Assembly: GCA_943788145.1 (NCBI GenBank)
Contig: CALSPD010000002.1
Location: 1 to 64,000, forward strand
Length of the DNA stretch: 64,000 bases
Origin: an uncultured Flavobacteriales bacterium
Lineage (GTDB): Bacteria > Bacteroidota > Bacteroidia > Flavobacteriales_G > Salibacteraceae
Direction: 5' to 3'
This document shows, piece after piece, positions 25,155 to 35,887 of this stretch; the first letter of the stretch is position 1, and the number at the start of each line of letters is the position of its first letter. Position numbers and translations under genes: made by a program. The notes under the pieces were generated by a model. That model was not told the DNA's origin, searched no databases, and saw only the letters and a program-made list of their open reading frames with translations.

Positions 25155-26126
25155 ATGCAAGAAGAACCCATACTAAAAGAAGATGCCAAGCGATTTGTGT
25201 TGTTCCCAATTCAACATGATGACATCTGGGCGTTTTACAAAAAAGCAGAAGCAAGTTTTTGGACAGCTGAGGAAATCGATCTTGGAACAGATTTAAATGA
25301 TTGGGAAAACAAGTTAAGTGACGATGAGCGATTTTTTGTGAAACACGTTCTCGCATTTTTTGCTGCCAGTGATGGCATCGTGAATGAGAATCTAGCAGAA
25401 AATTTTGTAGCGGAGGTTCAATATACAGAGGCGAAGTTTTTCTATGGTTTCCAAATCGCAATGGAAAACATACACAGTGAAACCTATTCGCTTTTAATCG
25501 ACACTTACATCAAGGATAGCGCAGAAAAAACCAAACTGTTTAATGCTATCGACACGATGGACTGCGTTAAGAAAAAGGCCGACTGGGCACTCAGCTGGAT
25601 TGATAATGGATCCTTTGCCGAGCGATTAATCGCCTTTGCCGCTGTAGAAGGAATCTTCTTTTCTGGATCATTTTGCTCCATTTTTTGGCTTAAAAAACGT
25701 GGGTTAATGCCGGGCTTGAGCTTTAGCAATGAGTTAATATCAAGAGATGAGGGTATGCATTGTGATTTCGCTTGCTTGCTTTACAATGACCACGTAGTAA
25801 ATAAACTACCTAAAGAAACGGTCACCAAAATAATTGCAGATGCGGTTGAAATTGAAAAGGAATTCGTTTCTGATTCTTTACCCGTTTCGTTAATTGGCAT
25901 GAATGCCAAACTAATGATGCAATACATCGAATTCGTGGCGGATAGACTTTTAACAGAGCTCGGTTGCGAAAAGCTATATAACTCAGACAATCCATTTGAC
26001 TTTATGGAAATGATAAGCCTACAAGGGAAAACCAATTTTTTCGAAAAGCGTGTAGCAGAATATCAAAAAGCAGGCGTGGCCTCAGGAAGCGAATCACAGG
26101 TTTTTAAGTTAGACGAAGATTTCTAA
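25155..26126 (+). CDS. nrdB: Class I ribonucleotide reductase small subunit, eukaryote-like
   Basis: 323 residues forming the diiron-tyrosyl radical subunit. The metal ligands and radical site are visible in [36 protein letters not shown] (radical Tyr97 by analogy with Tyr177 of the mouse R2 protein) and [16 protein letters not shown]. From memory the sequence tracks the eukaryotic R2 protein almost segment for segment ([51 protein letters not shown] with Q for E). The C-terminal tail FKLDEDF is the docking peptide for the large subunit. nrdA follows after 43 bases. Confidence 0.97.
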   Translation: MQEEPILKEDAKRFVLFPIQHDDIWAFYKKAEASFWTAEEIDLGTDLNDWENKLSDDERFFVKHVLAFFAASDGIVNENLAENFVAEVQYTEAKFFYGFQIAMENIHSETYSLLIDTYIKDSAEKTKLFNAIDTMDCVKKKADWALSWIDNGSFAERLIAFAAVEGIFFSGSFCSIFWLKKRGLMPGLSFSNELISRDEGMHCDFACLLYNDHVVNKLPKETVTKIIADAVEIEKEFVSDSLPVSLIGMNAKLMMQYIEFVADRLLTELGCEKLYNSDNPFDFMEMISLQGKTNFFEKRVAEYQKAGVASGSESQVFKLDEDF

Positions 26127-26169
26127 ACCAACCCAATAACAAGACACAATAACCTTAACCTATTAGAAA

Positions 26170-28548
26170 ATGTTTGTATTAAAAAGAGATGGTAGAAGCG
26201 AAGCAGTAAAGTTTGATAAGATCACAGGTCGAATCAAAAAGCTCTGCTATGGTCTTCACCCAAGTGTTGACCCGGTTAAAATTTCGATGAAAGTGATCGA
26301 AGGAATCTATGACGGAGTAACAACTACCATCCTTGACAATTTAGCTGCTGAAACGGCAGCTTCTATGACGACAACGCACCCTGATTATGCCCTGCTGGCC
26401 TCTAGGATTGCTGTCTCCAACTTGCACAAGAACACGGAAAAGTCATTCTCCGCCACCATGGAGATGATGTACAATTACACCGACCCCAAGACAAAGAAAA
26501 AGGCGCCACTCTTAGCGGACGATGTCTATAAAATCATTTCAGATAACGCGGAACACTTAGACAGCACGATCATTTATGATCGTGACTTTGGCTATGATTA
26601 TTTCGGTTTCAAAACCCTAGAGCGATCGTATCTTTTAAAAATTGATGGCGAAGTAGCCGAACGGCCACAGCATATGCTTATGCGTGTTGCTATAGGAATT
26701 CATAAAAACGACATTGACGCAGCAATTGAGACATATGATCTGATGTCAGAACGCTGGTTTACCCACGCTACGCCTACGTTATTTAACGCTGGAACGCCAA
26801 AGCCACAAATGTCAAGCTGCTTTTTATTGACGACAAAAGACGATAGCATTAGTGGCATTTACGACACATTAACACAGTGCGCAAAAATTTCTCAATCAGC
26901 AGGTGGAATCGGTTTGTCTATCCATAATATTCGTGCGACAGGTTCATATATTAGAGGAACTAATGGAACAAGCAATGGCATCGTACCGATGCTTCGTGTA
27001 TTCAATGACACCGCTCGTTACGTTGATCAAGGTGGTGGAAAACGGAAAGGCTCGTTTGCTATATACCTCGAGCCATGGCATGCTGATGTGTTCGACTTCC
27101 TTGATCTTAAGAAAAACCATGGAAAGGAAGAACAACGAGCTCGTGACTTATTCTATGCGATGTGGACTCCGGACCTTTTCATGAAGCGCGTTGAAGAAGG
27201 CGGAAATTGGTCGCTCATGTGTCCAGATGAATGTCCAGGACTATCAGACTGCTGGGGCGAAGAATTCGAAAAGCTTTATACGAAGTACGAAAAAGAAGGA
27301 AAGGTTAAGAAAACGATCAAGGCCCAAGAACTGTGGTTTAAAATCCTTGAATCTCAAATTGAAACAGGAACGCCATACATGCTTTATAAGGATGCGGCCA
27401 ACTCGAAATCAAATCAACAAAACTTAGGCACCATCAAGTCGTCCAATTTGTGTACAGAGATTATGGAATACACCGCTCCGGACGAAGTGGCTGTATGCAA
27501 CTTGGCTTCGCTTGCCTTACCAAAGTTTGTATCCAACGGAAAGTTCGATCACAACAAATTATTTGACATCACTTACGTTGCGACCAAAAACCTCAACAAG
27601 ATCATCGATGGCAACTATTATCCAGTAGCTGAAGCTAAAAAATCAAACTTCAGACATCGACCAATTGGCTTGGGCGTTCAAGGACTTGCAGATGCATTTA
27701 TCCTTATGCGATTCCCATTTGACTCAGCCGAAGCGAAGCAGTTGAATAAGGACATTTTTGAAACGATTTATTATGCCGCTCTAACTGCATCCAAAGATTT
27801 AGCAATGGAGCATGGCGCTTATGAAACCTATGAAGGATCTCCTATTTCAAAAGGCAAATTTCAATTCGACCTTTGGAATGTCTCTCCAAGCAATCGATGG
27901 GAATGGGACGTGTTACGTGACGAAATCAAACAACATGGCGTACGCAACTCTTTATTAATGGCGCCAATGCCTACTGCATCTACTAGTCAAATTTTGGGCA
28001 ACAATGAATGTATCGAACCATACACTTCGAATATATATAGCCGAAGAACATTGAGTGGTGAGTTTGCGGTAGTGAACAAGCACCTCATGCGAGACCTAGT
28101 GAAGTTAGGGATATGGAATGAAGGGTTAAAGAACAAACTCATTGGAGCAAATGGATCTGTACAGTCGATAGACGAGATTCCTGATAATCTCAAAGAATTA
28201 TACAAGACAGCATGGGAGATTAGCCAAAAGGTGATTATCGACATGAGTGCCGATCGTGGAGCTTATATCGATCAAAGCCAGTCGTTGAACATATTCATGG
28301 AGAGCGCCAATTTCGCAAAACTTACTTCAATGCACTTCTACGGTTGGAAAGCCGGATTGAAAACAGGGATGTATTACTTAAGAACCAAAGCAGCGAGAGA
28401 CGCCATTAAATTCACTGTCGATAAAGCCAAGTTAGAGGAACCTTCTTCCAAATCAGTCGATGAAGAAGTGGTGAGTGTAGAACAACGACAGGCCGAAATT
28501 GCATGTTCACTTGACAATCCTGAGGATTGCGAAATGTGTGGCAGCTAG
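26170..28548 (+). CDS. nrdA: Class I ribonucleotide reductase large subunit, eukaryote-like
   Basis: 792 residues, the same length I recall for human RRM1. The N-terminal ATP-cone ([20 protein letters not shown], residues 1-90) provides overall activity control. Active-site cysteines are Cys217 (QMSSCFLL), Cys428 (SNLCTEI) and Cys443 (VAVCNLASL). The substrate-site loop [16 protein letters not shown] is present, and the C-terminal redox pair is in DCEMCGS. With NrdB it converts NDPs to dNDPs. It is followed by a strong terminator. No frameshift or missing residue is seen. Confidence 0.97.
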   Translation: MFVLKRDGRSEAVKFDKITGRIKKLCYGLHPSVDPVKISMKVIEGIYDGVTTTILDNLAAETAASMTTTHPDYALLASRIAVSNLHKNTEKSFSATMEMMYNYTDPKTKKKAPLLADDVYKIISDNAEHLDSTIIYDRDFGYDYFGFKTLERSYLLKIDGEVAERPQHMLMRVAIGIHKNDIDAAIETYDLMSERWFTHATPTLFNAGTPKPQMSSCFLLTTKDDSISGIYDTLTQCAKISQSAGGIGLSIHNIRATGSYIRGTNGTSNGIVPMLRVFNDTARYVDQGGGKRKGSFAIYLEPWHADVFDFLDLKKNHGKEEQRARDLFYAMWTPDLFMKRVEEGGNWSLMCPDECPGLSDCWGEEFEKLYTKYEKEGKVKKTIKAQELWFKILESQIETGTPYMLYKDAANSKSNQQNLGTIKSSNLCTEIMEYTAPDEVAVCNLASLALPKFVSNGKFDHNKLFDITYVATKNLNKIIDGNYYPVAEAKKSNFRHRPIGLGVQGLADAFILMRFPFDSAEAKQLNKDIFETIYYAALTASKDLAMEHGAYETYEGSPISKGKFQFDLWNVSPSNRWEWDVLRDEIKQHGVRNSLLMAPMPTASTSQILGNNECIEPYTSNIYSRRTLSGEFAVVNKHLMRDLVKLGIWNEGLKNKLIGANGSVQSIDEIPDNLKELYKTAWEISQKVIIDMSADRGAYIDQSQSLNIFMESANFAKLTSMHFYGWKAGLKTGMYYLRTKAARDAIKFTVDKAKLEEPSSKSVDEEVVSVEQRQAEIACSLDNPEDCEMCGS

Positions 28549-28572
28549 GTAAATAAATCATAAAACCCTTAG

Positions 28573-28604
28573 AAAGCCCGCTCTAACGATGCGGGCTTTT
28601 TTTG
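28573..28604 (+). terminator. Intrinsic terminator of nrdBA
   Basis: AAAGCCCGC at 28573-28581 pairs with GCGGGCTTT at 28591-28599, followed by T residues. Confidence 0.88.
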
Positions 28605-28711
28605 TGTCAAATTCCAGTGGTTTAGTTCCCTATCTAGCCTCAAACCTTTGGAGATTACGAATAGAATTTGGATTTTTACTGGCTTTACCAAACCAAGTTG
28701 TTAATTCAACG

Positions 28712-28719
28712 TAACTTTG
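28712..28719 (+). promoter_or_regulatory. Putative -7 box of the giant adhesin operon
   Basis: TAACTTTG matches TAnnTTTG, 28 bases before the GTG start at 28748. No good -33 TTTG lies at the ideal distance. Confidence 0.4.
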
Positions 28720-28747
28720 CGCCAAACTAACCCTATTTTGAATAACC

Positions 28748-31700
28748 GTGTTCTTTCCTAGATCCATATTTCTACTTCGATTAGCATCATTAATACTCAT
28801 GTTTTTCGTTGGTAATTTGACTTTTGGGCAGATTATCGTCACCGACACATTTAATTATACTGGTTCTGTTCAATCCTTTACGGTGCCTGCCGGTGTGGAT
28901 TCCATTACGGTGGACCTCCGAGGAGCTCAAGGAGGAAGGGCATATGTTTGCGGCTCCATTGGTGGCACAGGAGGCTATGGTGGCAGAACTACTGGTACTA
29001 TTAGCGTTTCCCCTGGTGATGTGATTTATATATATGTTGGCGGTCAAGGATCAACTGCCGCTTCATCGATAGGAGGCGCAGGAGGATATAATGGTGGCGC
29101 ATACGGCAATAACCATAGCAACAATCAGTCAGGTGGTGGTGGTGGTGGTGGCACTGACATAAGACTTAACGGAACCTCACTAACCAACCGCATTGCCGTT
29201 GCTGGTGGTGGTGGTGGGGCTTCTTGCGGTAGTTGTTCGGCCTCTAATGGAGGTCATGCTGGCGGACTCACAGGTGTTGGTGGCACTAACTGTTGTTCAG
29301 GAGTCAACCCTACTGGCGGCACACAATCCGCTGGTGGAAGTGGCGGTTCATATTCTGGATATTGCACTGCTTCGTCAGGATCACTTGGTTCGGGCGGCAA
29401 CGCGTGCTCACCTTCTGGTGGCGGTGGTGGTGGCGGTGGTTATTATGGTGGTGGTGGTGGTGCTTGGGCCTCTGGCGGTGGCGGAAGCAGTTATATCATA
29501 TCCAGCGCTGTAAATTACGCCCTTGTTGGCGCCAGCAATACGGGTAATGGAATTGCCTACATTACCTATAAACGTTGTAGTTTACCGACCATTGACGATC
29601 CAATTTCTTTTAGCCCACATTCGAGGCAGGTCACTTTTAGTAATGTTAATATTAACAGTTCCGGAAGTAATGTAGCATTTGTTTCACCCGGGCAATCGAT
29701 TACTCTGGCATTTAACTATACGATAACGCAAAATGGAACATATTGTCCCGGTTGTGTTTCTCAATATTACATCGGTATTTATGGTTTTTGGCAAGATTGC
29801 TTTCGAAATTCTGGTGGCTATTGCAATTGTTCTGGATCTGAATCCTATAGTATAACAGCGCCAACAACGCCAGGCATCTATTACTTCACTCAAGGAAGAA
29901 CGCTGAATTTCACTTGTGCCACAGGCAACACTACCGTTTCCAGTGGCACGGATGGTATCGCAGCAATTATTGTGAGGGAAACTTATTCGAGTAGCGTCAC
30001 AGATGAAACCTGTGTTGGCGACCTCAATGGTTCTATCGTAATGACGCCTGACTCGGCTACAACAGGAAACACTTACAATTGGTCAACAGGAAACTCAACA
30101 AATACTTTGAGCTCCATTGGAGCAGGCATTTACACAGTAACAAGCTCAGATTCATACGGCTGTTTTCAAATAGATACGATAGAGGTATTTACAGATACCA
30201 TCGCTCCTATAGCTGATGCGTTTGAGTCTGCCACGATATACTTAGATGCTACAGGAAATGCAATTGTTAGTGCAAGTTCGTTGGATAGTGCCAGTTCGGA
30301 CGCTTGTTCTTTAACTTTTACCTTATCAGATTCAACTTTTAACTGCGCTGACACGGGAGTTCAGAACATCACCTTCTATGCCACTGATCCAGGGGGATTA
30401 ATCGGTTCGGACAACATTCAACTTACGATTCTAGATACGGTTGCGCCCAACGTCATTACTCAACCTCTTACGTTAAACCTTGGTGCTTCAGGAATAGCAG
30501 TTATTTCAGCATCTAGTGTGGATAATGGAAGTGCCGATGCCTGTGGCATCGATGCTATGGCAATTAGCAAAGACTCTTTTGACTGTAGTGATATTGGCAT
30601 TAATTCCGTTACTCTATATGTAATGGACAACAATGGAAACATCGATTCAGGTGAAGCAATAGTTACTGTAATCGACAACATCGCCCCTGTGGTTATTACC
30701 AAAAACCTAAACCTATTCATTGGTTCAAGCGGATCGGTTTCTATACTTGCCTCAGACCTTGACAGCGCATCTTCGGACAATTGCGGGATCGATTCTTTAT
30801 ATGCGAGCACCACTTCCTTCACATGTTCGGATGTTGGTTCAAACACAGTAACCCTTTATGCTAGCGATGCCGATGGGAATGTGGATTCAGCAAGTGCTAC
30901 CGTAAGTGTAACAGACACAACTACGCCTTCTCTTTTTCTTTATAACTCGAAAACCATTTACCTCGATGGCAGCGGAATGGCTACGATAAACATAGATACA
31001 CTAGACAGTGCAAGCTTCGATAACTGTAATTATTCTTTCAGCTTAACTAATGGGTATTCTGGCCCCTTGAACATAGCTAATGGGACAACTACAGGCGGAG
31101 CAGCATCAATAGTTAAATTTGAAAGCGGAGGAGGAGCCGTTAATTACAATTCATCAATAGGAACCGCTTGTAATGAAAATTGGTATGCTTTAGGGTCTTT
31201 GTGTGACGAAGGGTCAACGCTTAATAGCCCAGATAGCAGCTATAAATCAAATACGAATTCAGGCGCCACTTGGGATAACACTACACCTGGTACTTCATAC
31301 GGAATTCTCGTGGTTGATCTGGCTTCGGTTAAATCCATAGAGGCAATGTCCGTGTTTCAGATGTTCTCAGATGGAAAAACAACGCACATCCGGGCTTTTT
31401 CACATCCATCCAGTGACACTATTTCTCCTTCCACCAATGACGCTGGTTGGAGTGAGTTTTTAACTTCTACAGCCGTTGGTGCTGGAGGCATTTCAAGCGG
31501 ATATGCATATAATCCGCTGCAGCTTTCTTTTAGCAATATTCAGTCTCGCTATGTTAAGTTGTACCTCTACAATTCGGGTATTTATGGGAACAGTAGTTAT
31601 ATCGAACTGAGGTCCATTAAGCTATTTGGGTCAGACATTACCAAAACATTTAGTTGCAGCGATGTCGGTTCTCAGCCACTGACCATTCATGCCACTGACT

Positions 31701-34700
31701 CCTCTGGAAACTCTGATAGTGCTTACGTAAATATTATTGTGATTGACACGGTTCGTCCTGTCGTATTAACAAAGTCAGCCACCATCTATTTAGGCGCCAC
31801 AGGAATAGGGACGATAAACGTAACAACCATTGATAGCGGCAGCTCAGATGCTTGTGGAATAGATACCATGTACCTCAGTAAGGACAGCTTTTCGTGTGCC
31901 GATATCGGTGTAAATACGATTACGTTATTCGCCATAGATGTGAATGGAAATCTCGATTCGAATCAAGCATTCGTAACTATTGAAGACAATATACCACCAA
32001 CGGTATTTACACAAAACATTGTTGTAGCTCTTGACTTTAATGGTGATGCAACAATATCAGCGAGCATGGTTGATTCTGCCTCTTCTGACACCTGTGGAAT
32101 CGATACCCTTTGGCTGAATAATTACAGCTTCGACTGTTCTGATATTGGAGTGAATACCGTCACACTATTCGCTGCGGATGTATATGGAAATATAGATTCT
32201 GCATCCGCCATTGTAACGATAATTGACACAACACCTCCAACGCTTTACCTGCAAAACATTACTGTTTATTTAGACTCCATTGGCCAAATCAGTATTTCAT
32301 CAACGGATATTGATAGCGCTTCTTTTGATGCATGTGGCATCATTTCAATGTCGCTCAATGATTCCCTATTTGATTGTTCTAATATTGGTTTAAATAATCC
32401 GGTGACGCTAACCGCCCTAGATGCAAATGGTAATTCAAAAAGCGACACGGTCTATGCAACTGTGCTTGACACCATTGCACCAAAGGTCATCACCAACAAT
32501 CTTGTTGTTTACCTAGACTCATTCGGAAGTGTCGCCATTACTCCGCAGGATGTGGATCAAAATTCTTGGGATAGTTGTGGTGTAGACACGCTTTACCTTG
32601 ATGTTTATGCTTTTAATTGTTCGGATATAGGATCGAATACTGTCATCCTAACGGCAGTTGATATATATGGCAATACGAGCTCAAGCCCCTCAACTGTGAC
32701 AGTAATGGATACAATTGCCCCTGAGGTAATTACACAGAACATATCCATTTACCTTAACGCTTCAGGTCAATACAATTTGAGCCCAAATGAAGTGGACAAT
32801 GGCTCATGGGACAGTTGCGGAATAGCCACATTCAGTTTAGATACTTCGTCTTTTAGCTGTTCGGATACGGGTGTTTTCAGTGTGCAATTGACGGTTACTG
32901 ACGTTAACGGAAATCAAAATAGCGCAATTGCTCAGGTAACATTATCTGATACTTCGTCACCAAATATGCTTACCCAAAGCATTACCATTTATTTGGATGC
33001 GTCTGGTGATGCTAGTATCACTCCTAATATGATCGATGACGGGTCAAATGACAACTGTGCCATTGACACTCTTTACCTTGATGAATATGACTTTACTTGC
33101 GCAGACACCACATCACAAATTGTTACTCTAATTGGTATCGATAAGAGTGGTAATACCAGTTCGGCAAATGCCGTAGTCACAATTTTAGACACTGCAGCTC
33201 CAACAATTGTCACGCAAAACTTAACGCTATACTTAAATCAGGACGGTGAGGCAAGCGTTAGCGCTGCGTCAGTTGATAACGGCACCTTCGATAATTGCGC
33301 GGTTGACAGCATTTGGATTAGCGATACACTCTTTACTTGCGCAGATACCATTAACACTCAGGTTATAACCTTTTTTGCGCGAGATGTAAGTGGAAACGTC
33401 AACAGCAGTTTGGCTTATTTGGACCTGTACGATACAATAGCCCCAACGGTTAGTGCGCAAAACTTGGTTATCTATCTTGATTCCTTCGGAGATGCTAATA
33501 TTTTCCCATCGCAAGTTGATAGCAATTCACTTGACAATTGCGGAATAGATTCGTCATGGATAAGTCAAAATACCTACGATTGCTCGAATGTAGGTGACAC
33601 CGTGACTGTGTTGCTTTTTATAAAAGATAATAGCGGCAATGTCGCTTCTGACTCCGCTACCATGGTGACGCTGGACACAATTGCTCCTCAGGTGATTAGT
33701 CAAAACATCACCGTTTATTTAGACTCATTCGGCAGCGCCTCAATCAGCGCCTCCATGATCGACAATGGCACTTGGGATGCATGTGGTGTTGATACCCTCT
33801 ATCTCAACCAATACAGTTTTGACTGCGGCAGCATGGGCGTTAATTCTATCCTATTATTTGCCGCTGATATTCACGGTAACATAAGCTCTACAAACGCAAG
33901 CGTAACTGTTTTTGACACAATTGCGCCTGCTATTGCGTTATTACCCCACATCGTTTACCTCGACTCGTTTGGTTCAGCAACCATCACGTATTCCGATTTA
34001 GACAACGGCACATGGGATAGCTGTGGAATCGCATCCATAGTGATTGACTCAAGCAATTTCACTTGCGTTAGCCACGGTGACACTATTTCAATCCTATTTA
34101 CAGCCACTGATGTCAACGGAAATATTAGCGAAGATTCAACATTTGTAGTAATTCTGGACACGTTAGCACCCGCGGTTTTTGCGGGTTCTACAACCGTATA
34201 TCTTGATTCAAGCGGACAATTTATACTTGATGCCTCGACCGTTGATTCCGGTTCGTACGACAATTGTACACTCAGTTCAATTTATCTTTCTGATTCTGTC
34301 TTCTCCTGTGCAAATGTTGACTCCACATGGACAGTATGGTTCGTGGCTGTTGATTCCTTTTTTAACGTAGACTCCATCCAGATTCAAATTACTGTACTGG
34401 ACACCATCGCCCCCGAAATTACTTGCCAGGACAGCATCATACTGAATAACGACACGGGGCAATGTGGTGGAATAGTTTCCTTTAGTTGGCCAGCAGTTTG
34501 GGATAATTGTTCGATCGACACCTTGATACAAATCGACACTACTGGACTCGATAGCGGAATGTTTTTCCCAGTCGGAGTTACAACGCTCACCTACGCTGTC
34601 TTTGATCAATCTGGAAACAGCGATACCTGTTCGATCATTGTTGAGATAATTGACACAGAAACTCCCGTGTTGGTTTGCATCAGTGACACGTCTATTTGCG

Positions 34701-35887
34701 ATAGCATATTCACTTTTGATCCAGTAACTTATCAGGATAATTGTGCTGGGCTCGATGTAGTTCAAATTGCTGGTATCGAATCTGGCCTCACTTATCCTGT
34801 TGGAATTACGGTGAACACCTTTGCTGTAACAGACCTTTATGGAAACACCGATACTTGCTCTTTCGAGGTGCTCCGATTTGATTACCCTTCTCTTGCGGAA
34901 GCAGGAATAGATCAACTTCTTTGTGAGAATCCTACTACGGATTTAACCGCAACAGCTCCCATTGTTGGAAATGGAGTATGGAGCCAGATAATAGGTTCGG
35001 CTATTATTGCCAATCCTCTGTCGGCCACAACTGCTATTAGCGGAATGGATACGGGAACGTACGTTTTTGAGTGGTCTATCAGTAATGGCGTTTGTCCTGT
35101 AGATCGTGATTCAATCACCATTGTAAACTTTAGCAATGCATCTGTCATTGACGCAGGTCTTGACCAAATTCTATGTGACACAAATGCAACCAACTTAAAT
35201 GCCACCGCGACTATAATCACTGCTGGATATTGGACGAGCTTAAATTCAACAGCAATAATAGATGACAGTCTATCTGAAAACAGCTTGATTTCCGGTCTTG
35301 CGCTGGGTGATTATACATTTGTGTGGAATGTGAAAAACGGTGTTTGCGCAGCTGGATATGACACGGTTAGCGTTTCGGTACATCCGCTGCCAATTGTTAC
35401 TGCCAATTCAGATCAATTCATCTTCCCTCCCACTGCTGTCGAGTTAATCGCAACAAGCGACATTGCAACATCCTTCGCTTGGTTTGATTCAGAAAATAAC
35501 CCTATTGGCTCGAATCTATCCGTATCAGTTTCCCCTTCTTCTACGACTCACTACGTTGTGATTGGAACAACAGACGCTGGCTGCATCAACTCAGACACGA
35601 TGATGGTTGGAGTGAACGATGATCTTGAAATTCCCACCGCTTTTACGCCAGATGGAGATGGATATAATGACGTTTGGAACATTAAGGAACTTGCAAACTA
35701 TCCCGACTGTAATGTTTCGATCTATAATCGATGGGGAAACAAGATGTTTGAATCTGACGGATATGGTATTCCGTGGGACGGAACATATAATAGCGAACAA
35801 TTGCCATCTGGAGCATATTTCTTTGTGATTAACCTAAACGTTGGTGAGGTAAAACCATTGACGGGATCAATAACCATTATCAAATGA
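28748..35887 (+). CDS. Giant surface adhesin-like protein with T9SS type B signal
   Basis: 2379 residues from a GTG start; the next in-frame ATG would leave too short a signal peptide. In order: a signal peptide (to about 28); a glycine-rich domain of the ALK/LTK type (about 29-275, FTVPAGVDSITVDLRGAQGG to GGGGSSYI); an unassigned domain (about 276-410); one SprB-like repeat (about 418-478); fifteen tandem repeats of about 80 residues (about 485-1886), each opening with a [AT]P-x-x-x-T-[QKN]-like strand and carrying a conserved Cys pair (D-x-CGID and F-x-CSD); two HYR-like domains (to about 2050); PKD/Ig-like segments; and a gliding-motility type B sorting domain (IPTAFTPDGDGYNDVW, then NRWGNKMFES, then LPSGAYFF). 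Repeat 4 is split by a discoidin-like domain (about 770-965). It is translationally coupled to a PorP/SprF gene and is probably a surface adhesin. Confidence 0.93.
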   Translation: MFFPRSIFLLRLASLILMFFVGNLTFGQIIVTDTFNYTGSVQSFTVPAGVDSITVDLRGAQGGRAYVCGSIGGTGGYGGRTTGTISVSPGDVIYIYVGGQGSTAASSIGGAGGYNGGAYGNNHSNNQSGGGGGGGTDIRLNGTSLTNRIAVAGGGGGASCGSCSASNGGHAGGLTGVGGTNCCSGVNPTGGTQSAGGSGGSYSGYCTASSGSLGSGGNACSPSGGGGGGGGYYGGGGGAWASGGGGSSYIISSAVNYALVGASNTGNGIAYITYKRCSLPTIDDPISFSPHSRQVTFSNVNINSSGSNVAFVSPGQSITLAFNYTITQNGTYCPGCVSQYYIGIYGFWQDCFRNSGGYCNCSGSESYSITAPTTPGIYYFTQGRTLNFTCATGNTTVSSGTDGIAAIIVRETYSSSVTDETCVGDLNGSIVMTPDSATTGNTYNWSTGNSTNTLSSIGAGIYTVTSSDSYGCFQIDTIEVFTDTIAPIADAFESATIYLDATGNAIVSASSLDSASSDACSLTFTLSDSTFNCADTGVQNITFYATDPGGLIGSDNIQLTILDTVAPNVITQPLTLNLGASGIAVISASSVDNGSADACGIDAMAISKDSFDCSDIGINSVTLYVMDNNGNIDSGEAIVTVIDNIAPVVITKNLNLFIGSSGSVSILASDLDSASSDNCGIDSLYASTTSFTCSDVGSNTVTLYASDADGNVDSASATVSVTDTTTPSLFLYNSKTIYLDGSGMATINIDTLDSASFDNCNYSFSLTNGYSGPLNIANGTTTGGAASIVKFESGGGAVNYNSSIGTACNENWYALGSLCDEGSTLNSPDSSYKSNTNSGATWDNTTPGTSYGILVVDLASVKSIEAMSVFQMFSDGKTTHIRAFSHPSSDTISPSTNDAGWSEFLTSTAVGAGGISSGYAYNPLQLSFSNIQSRYVKLYLYNSGIYGNSSYIELRSIKLFGSDITKTFSCSDVGSQPLTIHATDSSGNSDSAYVNIIVIDTVRPVVLTKSATIYLGATGIGTINVTTIDSGSSDACGIDTMYLSKDSFSCADIGVNTITLFAIDVNGNLDSNQAFVTIEDNIPPTVFTQNIVVALDFNGDATISASMVDSASSDTCGIDTLWLNNYSFDCSDIGVNTVTLFAADVYGNIDSASAIVTIIDTTPPTLYLQNITVYLDSIGQISISSTDIDSASFDACGIISMSLNDSLFDCSNIGLNNPVTLTALDANGNSKSDTVYATVLDTIAPKVITNNLVVYLDSFGSVAITPQDVDQNSWDSCGVDTLYLDVYAFNCSDIGSNTVILTAVDIYGNTSSSPSTVTVMDTIAPEVITQNISIYLNASGQYNLSPNEVDNGSWDSCGIATFSLDTSSFSCSDTGVFSVQLTVTDVNGNQNSAIAQVTLSDTSSPNMLTQSITIYLDASGDASITPNMIDDGSNDNCAIDTLYLDEYDFTCADTTSQIVTLIGIDKSGNTSSANAVVTILDTAAPTIVTQNLTLYLNQDGEASVSAASVDNGTFDNCAVDSIWISDTLFTCADTINTQVITFFARDVSGNVNSSLAYLDLYDTIAPTVSAQNLVIYLDSFGDANIFPSQVDSNSLDNCGIDSSWISQNTYDCSNVGDTVTVLLFIKDNSGNVASDSATMVTLDTIAPQVISQNITVYLDSFGSASISASMIDNGTWDACGVDTLYLNQYSFDCGSMGVNSILLFAADIHGNISSTNASVTVFDTIAPAIALLPHIVYLDSFGSATITYSDLDNGTWDSCGIASIVIDSSNFTCVSHGDTISILFTATDVNGNISEDSTFVVILDTLAPAVFAGSTTVYLDSSGQFILDASTVDSGSYDNCTLSSIYLSDSVFSCANVDSTWTVWFVAVDSFFNVDSIQIQITVLDTIAPEITCQDSIILNNDTGQCGGIVSFSWPAVWDNCSIDTLIQIDTTGLDSGMFFPVGVTTLTYAVFDQSGNSDTCSIIVEIIDTETPVLVCISDTSICDSIFTFDPVTYQDNCAGLDVVQIAGIESGLTYPVGITVNTFAVTDLYGNTDTCSFEVLRFDYPSLAEAGIDQLLCENPTTDLTATAPIVGNGVWSQIIGSAIIANPLSATTAISGMDTGTYVFEWSISNGVCPVDRDSITIVNFSNASVIDAGLDQILCDTNATNLNATATIITAGYWTSLNSTAIIDDSLSENSLISGLALGDYTFVWNVKNGVCAAGYDTVSVSVHPLPIVTANSDQFIFPPTAVELIATSDIATSFAWFDSENNPIGSNLSVSVSPSSTTHYVVIGTTDAGCINSDTMMVGVNDDLEIPTAFTPDGDGYNDVWNIKELANYPDCNVSIYNRWGNKMFESDGYGIPWDGTYNSEQLPSGAYFFVINLNVGEVKPLTGSITIIK
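30202..34409 (+). repeat. Fifteen tandem ~240-bp coding repeats
   Basis: These encode the Cys-containing repeats of the giant adhesin. Consensus features are an opening Pro with a VIT(Q/K)N-like strand, YLDSxGxA, a DNGSxDxCGID turn, FxCSDxGxNTVTL, and a closing DxxGNxxS then VTVLDT. Copies 7-14 are most alike. Copy 4 carries a domain insertion of about 580 bases. Confidence 0.88.

Noticed and set aside
34277-34915. A 212-codon antisense open frame inside the giant adhesin
   Set aside because: No start context or recognisable domains; the sense strand is a continuous, domain-rich gene.
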